A DNA stretch of 5,042 nucleotides from Candidatus Atribacteria bacterium 1244-E10-H5-B2. Its GTDB lineage: Bacteria; Atribacterota; JS1; SB-45; 34-128. The position numbers and the translations under genes were made by a program. Under the pieces are notes generated by a model. That model worked only from the letters and a program-made list of their open reading frames with translations. It searched no databases and was not told the origin of the DNA. Location of the stretch: the NCBI GenBank assembly GCA_003575245.1, contig NMQN01000303.1:1-5042 (forward strand). The letters run 5' to 3'. Numbering within the stretch: position 1 is the first letter of the stretch; the number at the start of each line of letters is the position of its first letter. Positions 4,925 to 5,042 of the stretch are shown here, one piece after another.

Positions 4925-5042
4925 ATTTTAATAATTTTAGAAGATACTAAGGAGCCTGGACTTATAAATCCCCTTACGAAAATCTATAAAAAGTTAACGA
5001 ATTACTGAGCAAGTACAACCGTCTATTGTCACATTAATGCCA
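4925..5042. other. Gene-free edge of the window
   Basis: No coding frame, tRNA or clear hairpin is seen. The plus strand has an AAGGAG at about 4950 with no start codon at a suitable distance. The segment around 4960-5020 (TTACGAAAATC ... AACGAATTACTGAGCAAG) may be the outer flank of the mobile element or of a neighbouring gene, but nothing in it can be assigned. Confidence 0.4.

Overview
The window looks like a piece of a low-GC Firmicute chromosome, most likely a Clostridia-type anaerobe. The evidence is the A+T-rich intergenic DNA, strong AGGAGG-type ribosome binding sites, and Firmicute-style transporter and regulator genes. The species cannot be named from the sequence. Every gene that can be supported lies on the minus strand, so transcription runs from the high coordinates toward position 1.

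Layout in transcription order. (1) 5042-4369 is gene-free but full of debris. It holds two decayed fragments of a REP-associated tyrosine transposase (RAYT, IS200/IS605-like Y1 transposase) sharing an exact 23-bp repeat, an 11-bp-unit tandem array, a small stem-loop, a GGGGTCAGGTCT motif, and then the regulator's promoter with a candidate operator. (2) 4368-3688 is an intact FadR-type GntR regulator with an FCD domain. (3) 3689-3339 is a reading frame interrupted by one amber codon and lacking an ATG, probably the relic of an unrecognised gene. Near its end is a near-perfect Shine-Dalgarno sequence with no start codon at a usable distance. (4) 3313-2177 is a DUF3798 family solute-binding protein. 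(5) A perfect 15-bp stem-loop (2146-2109) lies between the binding protein and the next gene. (6) 2082-475 is a double-domain ABC ATPase of the RbsA/MglA/YufO type. (7) 473-1 is the N-terminal 157 residues of a BPD_transp_2-type permease, running off the edge of the window.

The binding protein, ATPase and permease form one import system. The binding protein would capture the ligand outside the membrane, the permease would form the channel, and the double ATPase would power transport. The ligand is unknown: DUF3798 has no assigned substrate that I know of, and sugar or nucleoside import is only suggested by the ATPase and permease families. The FCD-type regulator upstream, in the same orientation, is the obvious candidate controller and would be expected to sense a small organic acid or similar metabolite.

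Points worth attention are the ATPase's unusually eroded second nucleotide site, the binding protein's lipobox-like motif with Tyr where Cys would be, the inter-cistronic hairpin, and the transposase-derived DNA abutting the regulator promoter.
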